From Heterorhizobium halophytocola (GTDB lineage: Bacteria; Pseudomonadota; Alphaproteobacteria; Rhizobiales; Rhizobiaceae): a stretch of 64,000 bases of DNA. Where the stretch lies: assembly GCF_017873095.1 (NCBI RefSeq), contig NZ_JAGGJU010000002.1, forward strand, positions 434,001 to 498,000, given 5' to 3'. Shown here piece after piece: positions 60,051-64,000 of this stretch (position 1 is the first letter of the stretch; each line of letters opens with the position of its first letter). Below the pieces are notes generated by a model. The model did no database searches. It was not told the DNA's origin and worked only from the letters and a program-made list of their open reading frames with translations. The translations under genes were made by a program, and so were the position numbers.

Positions 60051-60554
60051 TCAGGCCGCCTCCGTCTCGATCGGGCCGGAGAAGCGGTCTATGCGTCCGG
60101 TGGCGCTCAACAGGAAGCGCAGCGCAAGCAGGCCGAAGCCGATGGTCGGCGCGGCATAGATCCAGGCGGTCGAGATGTTGAGCGACGGATTGGTCTGGTG
60201 CAGCCGCAGCACGAAGCGGCACATCTGCCAGCCGAGCCAGGTCAGATGCAGCGAGAACAGGAAGCCGGTGATGTTGATGATCAGCCTGAGCGGCAGGCGT
60301 GTTCTTGCCGCGATCCGGTCACGCCAGGTGTTGATCCCGACCTGCCGGCCCCTTTCCAGCGCAAGACCCGCCGTCAGGAACACCAAATAGAGATTGAGCA
60401 CGCCGACGGCCGCATCGATCCAGGCAAAATCGGATGCCAGCGTGCCACCGAATTCGCGCAGCAGCACATTGGCAAAATAGAGCGCGACCATGGCGAGGAA
60501 GACCGACACGATGACGGTGCGCTCGATGACCCGGAGACCGTGGACGAATGACAT
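60051..60554 (-). CDS. TRAP transporter small permease (DctQ-like), second system
   Basis: 167-aa inner-membrane subunit starting MSFVHGLRVIERTV, with about four hydrophobic segments (VSVFLAMVALYFANVLL; VGVLNLYLVFLTAGLAL; LIINITGFLFSLHL; TIGFGLLALRFLL). A palindromic repeat separates it from dctP. Confidence 0.9.
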   Translation of the reverse strand: MSFVHGLRVIERTVIVSVFLAMVALYFANVLLREFGGTLASDFAWIDAAVGVLNLYLVFLTAGLALERGRQVGINTWRDRIAARTRLPLRLIINITGFLFSLHLTWLGWQMCRFVLRLHQTNPSLNISTAWIYAAPTIGFGLLALRFLLSATGRIDRFSGPIETEAA

Positions 60555-60574
60555 GGCATGCCCTTGCGTGGGAA

Positions 60575-60735
60575 AGCGGGCGGTTGCTTGTGAGAAAATT
60601 CCCTCTCTGGCCTGCCGGCCATCTCCCCCACAAGGGGGGGAGAAGACCCGCGGAAACCGTTCATCTATGTCTGTGAACGGTGCGACCGGGTTAAGCCCTC
60701 CCCCTTGTGGGGAGGGTTGGGAGGGGCCTTCCTTC
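60575..60735. repeat. Complex palindromic intergenic repeat (RIME-like)
   Basis: The dctP-dctQ spacer holds a left dyad (CTCCCCC/GGGGGGAG with ACAA between, about 60622-60642), a central hairpin CCGTTCA/TGAACGG (60657-60663 and 60674-60680), and a right dyad CCCTCCCC-CTTGT-GGGGAGGG (60696-60716). The left and right dyads are inverted copies of each other, and GGCC/GGCC flanks the left one. This nested architecture resembles the mosaic intergenic repeats of rhizobia. It could stabilise dctP mRNA or reduce dctQM expression. Confidence 0.65.
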
Positions 60736-60813
60736 ACATGCAGTTGCCCTACATCAGATGAGGAGCGCGCCGGCTGTCTGGCCTTCGCGCTCCGCGATAT
60801 CGAAGGCAATCGC

Positions 60814-61839
60814 CTATTCGGCCATGACCTTCTTGTATTCGGTCTCATAGGTGTCGATCAGCGTCTGGCCGGCATCGCCGACCTTGGCGACATAGGCGTC
60901 GCGGGCGGCCGGGTACATCTTTTCGCGCAGGCTCGCCTTTTCCGCGTCGCTTGCGACCTTCACGTCCACGCCGTTTTCCTTGATCGTCTCAAGCGCTGCA
61001 TCGACGGCCGCCGTCTTGTGCGCGATCATGTCGGGGATCACTTCCTCGAAGGCATCGGAAATGATCGTGCGATCCTTTTCCGGCAGGCTTTCCCAGAAGG
61101 CCGGGTTGAACAGGATCACGTCTTCCATGGCGCCGTGATTGGAGACCAGCAGGTGCTTCTGCACCTCGTAGAACTTCATGTTCTTGATCGTGTCGAGCGG
61201 GTTCTCCTCGCCATCGACGACGCCTGTTTGCAGCGAGGTGTAGAGTTCGCCGAAATCGATCGGGATCGCCGAGGCGCCGATCGACTTGAACTGCTCGATC
61301 AGGATGTTGGAATCCATCACCCGGAATTTCTGGCCGGCGAAGTCGTCGATGCTGGCGATCGGCTTGTTGGAGGTGAAGCTTTTCTGGCCGTTCGGCCAGA
61401 GGCCGAGACAGGTCACGCCGAAGGCGGAGAAGCTGTCGCAGACCGCCTGTCCGAAGGGACCGTTGGTCAGCTCGACCGACTTCTTCGGGTCGTCGGGCAG
61501 CAGATAGGGAATGTCGAGGATCGAGACCGCCGGATTGAACCCGCCGAGGAAGGCCGCCGGCGAGACGGTCGCCTCGAGCGTGCCGAGCTGCACGCCCTCG
61601 TTCATCTCGCGCTGGTTGCCGAGCTGTCCCTGCGGGTAAAGCTCGAACTCGACTTCGCCATTGGTCCGCTCCTTGACAAGAGCGGCCACCTTTTCGAGCA
61701 TCTGGTTGCGGGTCTGCTGGGCCGATTCCAGATGGCCGATCTTGGCCACGAAGTCGGCGGCATGGGCGGTAATCGGCAGCATCGCGCCGACGACGGCCGT
61801 GATGAGGGTGCGGCGACGCAGCGCCGTTCGGATTGTCAT
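60814..61839 (-). CDS. TRAP transporter substrate-binding protein (DctP-like), second system
   Basis: 341-aa periplasmic protein. A twin-arginine-like N-terminus (TALRRRTLITAVVGAMLPIT) ends at AHA. Landmarks are FELYPQGQLGNQREMNEGVQ, KFRVMDSNILIEQFKSIGA and GVVDGEENPLDTIKNM. The RVM arginine is at the usual carboxylate-binding position. GGGGAACC precedes the ATG. First gene of the operon; no regulator is adjacent. Confidence 0.92.
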   Translation of the reverse strand: MTIRTALRRRTLITAVVGAMLPITAHAADFVAKIGHLESAQQTRNQMLEKVAALVKERTNGEVEFELYPQGQLGNQREMNEGVQLGTLEATVSPAAFLGGFNPAVSILDIPYLLPDDPKKSVELTNGPFGQAVCDSFSAFGVTCLGLWPNGQKSFTSNKPIASIDDFAGQKFRVMDSNILIEQFKSIGASAIPIDFGELYTSLQTGVVDGEENPLDTIKNMKFYEVQKHLLVSNHGAMEDVILFNPAFWESLPEKDRTIISDAFEEVIPDMIAHKTAAVDAALETIKENGVDVKVASDAEKASLREKMYPAARDAYVAKVGDAGQTLIDTYETEYKKVMAE

Positions 61840-61962
61840 GCTGGTTCCCCTGACTTTTCTGGAAGGTTTATCCGCCAAAATCTAGGGGACCGGCAAACGC
61901 CTCGTCAATCACTGTTGCGGCAGTGCGGCAGGATCACCGGCGTTATCCCGTCCTTTGTCCGC

Positions 61963-63132
61963 TCATTTTGCCTTCGGCGTCAGCTTCAGCAAGGCCCCCG
62001 GGCTGTCGTCCTCGATCAGCCAGACGGCGCCATCCGGGCCAACCGCGACGTCGCGGATGCGGGCTCCCATATCGAAGCGGTCGATTTCATCTGGCTGGCC
62101 GTCCGCGGCGAAGCCGACCTGGACCAGGGCGGTGGAGGCAAGGCCGCCGATCAGCGCCGTGCCCTTCCAGTCGGGAAACAGGTCGCCTTCGTAGAAGACA
62201 AGACCGGCCGGTGCGATCACCGGTGTCCAGTAGAGCGGCGGGGCTGCGAATTCGGGGCGGGTCGCGTGGTCCGGGATCGGCGAGCCATTGTAATTGATGC
62301 CGTTGGAGACCTCCGGCCAGCCGTAGTTCTTGCTCTGTTCGATCAGGTTGAACTCGTCGCCGCCCCTTGGCCCCATCTCATGTTCCCAGAGCCGGCCATC
62401 GGGTGCGAAGGCAAGGCCGTAGGGATTGCGGTGCCCCGTGGTCCAGGACATTGCCGGAACGCCGCCTTTGGCGGCATCCGGGTTGTCGTCGGGGACGCTG
62501 CCGTCGAGGTTCAGCCGCAGGATCTTGCCCGGCGTCTGGTCGGGGTCCTGCGCCTTTTGCGGCCGCATCCGGTCGCCGGAGGTCAGGAAAAGGTGCTTGC
62601 TGTCAGGCGAAAAGGCGATGATGCCGCCCGGTTGCCCGCCACCGCCTGGCGGCGTCTGGCGCCAGATCACCTCGAGATCGGAAAGCTCGGCCTTGCCCTC
62701 TGTCTCGGCAAGCGTCGCCCGCGCCAGTTCCAGAACGCTGCCGCCATCGGCCGGGGCAACATAGGTGATGTAGACAATGTGGTCCTCGGCAAAGCTCGGG
62801 GCCGGCGCGACATCCAGCAGCCCGTTCTGCCCGGAGGCTGCGACCTTCGGCACGCCGGCAATCTCGGTCTTTTTGCCAGCTTCTGTGACCACGAACATCT
62901 GGCCGGGCTTTTCCGTCACCAGCATCCGCCCATCCGGCAGAAAGGCGAGCGCCCATGGGGTATCGAACGCGGCGACCTTGTGGGCGCTGAAGGGCTTGTC
63001 GTCATCCGGCTGCCGCTCCCCCGCGTTGATCGGGTCTGCGGCAAGGGCGCGGGGCGGCGCGCCGATGACAAGCACTGCGGTCAGGGCGGTCGCTGCAACG
63101 AGCAGGCTAGCGGTGGTCTTTCGGCCGTTCAT
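61963..63132 (-). CDS. PQQ-dependent sugar dehydrogenase (soluble aldose dehydrogenase, YliI-like)
   Basis: 389-aa exported beta-propeller. The signal peptide covers ASLLVAATALTAVLVIGAPP and ends near ALAA. Family motifs are FDTPWALAFLPDGRMLVTEKPG, GQNGLLDVAPAPSF, GHRNPYGLAFAPDGRLWEHEMGPRGGDE, NYGWPEVSNGINYNG and PAGLVFYEGDLFPDWKG. These proteins oxidise aldose sugars in the periplasm with PQQ. PQQ biosynthesis genes are not in the window. Confidence 0.9.
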   Translation of the reverse strand: MNGRKTTASLLVAATALTAVLVIGAPPRALAADPINAGERQPDDDKPFSAHKVAAFDTPWALAFLPDGRMLVTEKPGQMFVVTEAGKKTEIAGVPKVAASGQNGLLDVAPAPSFAEDHIVYITYVAPADGGSVLELARATLAETEGKAELSDLEVIWRQTPPGGGGQPGGIIAFSPDSKHLFLTSGDRMRPQKAQDPDQTPGKILRLNLDGSVPDDNPDAAKGGVPAMSWTTGHRNPYGLAFAPDGRLWEHEMGPRGGDEFNLIEQSKNYGWPEVSNGINYNGSPIPDHATRPEFAAPPLYWTPVIAPAGLVFYEGDLFPDWKGTALIGGLASTALVQVGFAADGQPDEIDRFDMGARIRDVAVGPDGAVWLIEDDSPGALLKLTPKAK

Positions 63133-63471
63133 CTCATCCCTCGTCTCGTTTGTCGTTACCAGGGATAGGTAGGGCGGGTCCCTCTGCTTTTCTGCCCCTT
63201 TGCAGGACGGTCCGTGGTCAAATTCGCGTTAGATGGGAGAGGTGGACCGCCGCCAGCGCGCGCAATGAGGGGCGTAGGCGCGGCAAGGGACATCTTCAGA
63301 CACGGCCCCTGTCGGTGTCTGATCTCGGGCAAAGGTTTGCCGCACGATTTCGCGAAGGCAGGATAGATGTCGTGGACGATCGATTGCGCGCGGCAACCGA
63401 GGCAATTGAAGTCCTTGCATGCAGTGGCGCTGGTTGCGAACGACGTCCGATCCCCCGCCATCGCATTGAAA
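63133..63471. other. About 340-bp intergenic region, no gene seen
   Basis: No ORF in this stretch has a convincing start, ribosome-binding site or recognisable translation; those present are short and arginine- or alanine-rich as expected from GC-rich shadow frames. I see no repeat or RNA gene in it. Confidence 0.5.
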
Positions 63472-63490
63472 GGCCGGCACGGTGCCGGCC
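63472..63490 (-). terminator. Terminator-like hairpin after ftsK
   Basis: GGCCGGCA (63472-63479) and TGCCGGCC (63483-63490) form a perfect 8-bp stem with a 3-nt loop, 8 bp after the ftsK stop. A short TTT follows on the minus strand. Confidence 0.65.
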
Positions 63491-63498
63491 CCCAAATC

Positions 63499-64000
63499 CT
63501 ATTCCTCGTGCTGGTCCTCGACCGCATGCTGGATGCGGGGTTCGAGGATTTCGCGCTTGCCGACATGGTTGGCGGGACCGACCAGGCCGTCCTTTTCCAT
63601 GCGCTCCACCAGCGAGGCCGCACGGTTGTAGCCGATCGACAGGCGGCGCTGGATATAGGAGGTCGAGCACTTCTTGTCGCGCTGGACGATCTTGATCGCC
63701 CGCTCATAGAGGTCGTCGCCTTCCTCGTCGCCGCTGCCGGAGGCGGCACCCATGGCGGTGTTGTCGAAGACGGCGCTGTCTTCCTCGACCTCGCTGTCGT
63801 CGTCCTCGTCCTCGGTGACGCTGCCGAGATAGGAGGGCTGCCCTTGCGTCTTCAGATGGGCCACGACCTTCTCGACTTCCGAGTCGGCGACGAAGGGACC
63901 GTGGACGCGGGCGATACGGCCGCCGCCCTTCATGTGCAGCATGTCGCCCTGGCCGAGCAGGTTTTCCGCGCCCTGTTCGCCGAGGATCGTCCGGCTGTCG
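63499..64000 (-). CDS. ftsK: DNA translocase FtsK, C-terminal part (5' part outside window)
   Basis: The last about 167 codons of FtsK. Visible are the end of the motor domain (LLGQGDMLHMKGGGRIARVHGPFVADSEVEKVV) and an acidic linker rich in Asp and Glu. The winged-helix gamma domain follows (IVQRDKKCSTSYIQRRLSIGYNRAASLVERMEKDGLVGPANHVGKREIL), which recognises KOPS DNA and activates XerCD at division. The reading frame is open to the right edge, so the motor and membrane anchor lie beyond the window. Confidence 0.95.
   Translation of the reverse strand, partial: DSRTILGEQGAENLLGQGDMLHMKGGGRIARVHGPFVADSEVEKVVAHLKTQGQPSYLGSVTEDEDDDSEVEEDSAVFDNTAMGAASGSGDEEGDDLYERAIKIVQRDKKCSTSYIQRRLSIGYNRAASLVERMEKDGLVGPANHVGKREILEPRIQHAVEDQHEE

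Noticed and set aside
58783-60159. Plus-strand 458-codon polar frame
   Set aside because: Same effect opposite the second dctM gene.
1-64000. CRISPR arrays, tRNA/rRNA genes, insertion sequences, prophage or integrase genes
   Set aside because: No regularly spaced repeats, tRNA-like cloverleafs, transposase motifs or attachment-site duplications were recognised in the window.

Overview
The window is GC-rich, gene-dense, entirely chromosomal-looking DNA from an alphaproteobacterium, most likely a member of the Rhizobiaceae or a close relative. The reasons are a C-terminal FtsK fragment at the right edge, many ATP-binding and TRAP transporters with their own local regulators, rhizobial-style intergenic palindromes, and catabolic operons built with 4-bp ATGA overlaps. 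I see no rRNA, tRNA, CRISPR array, insertion sequence, phage gene or plasmid origin. Most very long antisense ORFs are GC-driven shadows of the real genes.

Region 1 (1-26.6 kb) looks like an aromatic/indolic catabolic island. A minus-strand operon encodes a fused anthraniloyl(2-aminobenzoyl)-CoA monooxygenase/reductase, a short-chain dehydrogenase, an enoyl-CoA hydratase and an acyl-CoA dehydrogenase (cut by the left edge). Next come a secreted VOC-fold protein, a five-gene oligopeptide-type ABC importer, and a divergently transcribed indolepyruvate:ferredoxin-oxidoreductase-like pair. Further right are a cyclase-family metal hydrolase with the isatin hydrolase/kynurenine formamidase motif, two paralogous phytoene-desaturase-like flavoenzymes and two MarR regulators. 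An AT-rich dyad is shared by three of the minus-strand promoters, which argues for one regulon. My reading, as inference, is uptake and oxidation of an indole-type compound to anthranilate, then CoA-dependent ring attack and beta-oxidation. A TetR/DoxX/flavodoxin module and an AraC/TonB-siderophore-receptor pair (15.6-20.8 kb) interrupt the island.

Region 2 (26.6-38.5 kb) has a TRAP transporter operon diverging from an IclR regulator that leads into thiolase, acyl-CoA synthetase, SDR and a double PPC/DUF296 protein: an uptake-and-activation unit for an unidentified carboxylate. A dihydrolipoamide-dehydrogenase-like enzyme, a small protein coupled to a VOC protein, and a GlxA-type AraC regulator follow.

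Region 3 (38.5-53.4 kb) holds a YhaN/YhaO-type DNA repair ATPase/nuclease pair, an EmrA/EmrB efflux pair, an ECF sigma factor with a SnoaL-like tail plus a small monooxygenase, and a GntR-controlled sugar ABC transporter ending with a GNAT acetyltransferase. The GntR gene appears to use a non-canonical start, and an operator-like dyad lies in the promoter spacer of the transporter.

Region 4 (53.4-64 kb) contains a GGDEF-EAL membrane protein, a P19/Tp34-like iron-binding-fold protein without a signal peptide, an orphan membrane protein, a secreted alpha/beta hydrolase overlapping a DoxX-like gene, a PRC-barrel protein, a second TRAP transporter with a complex palindromic repeat between dctP and dctQ, a PQQ-type soluble aldose dehydrogenase and the end of ftsK.
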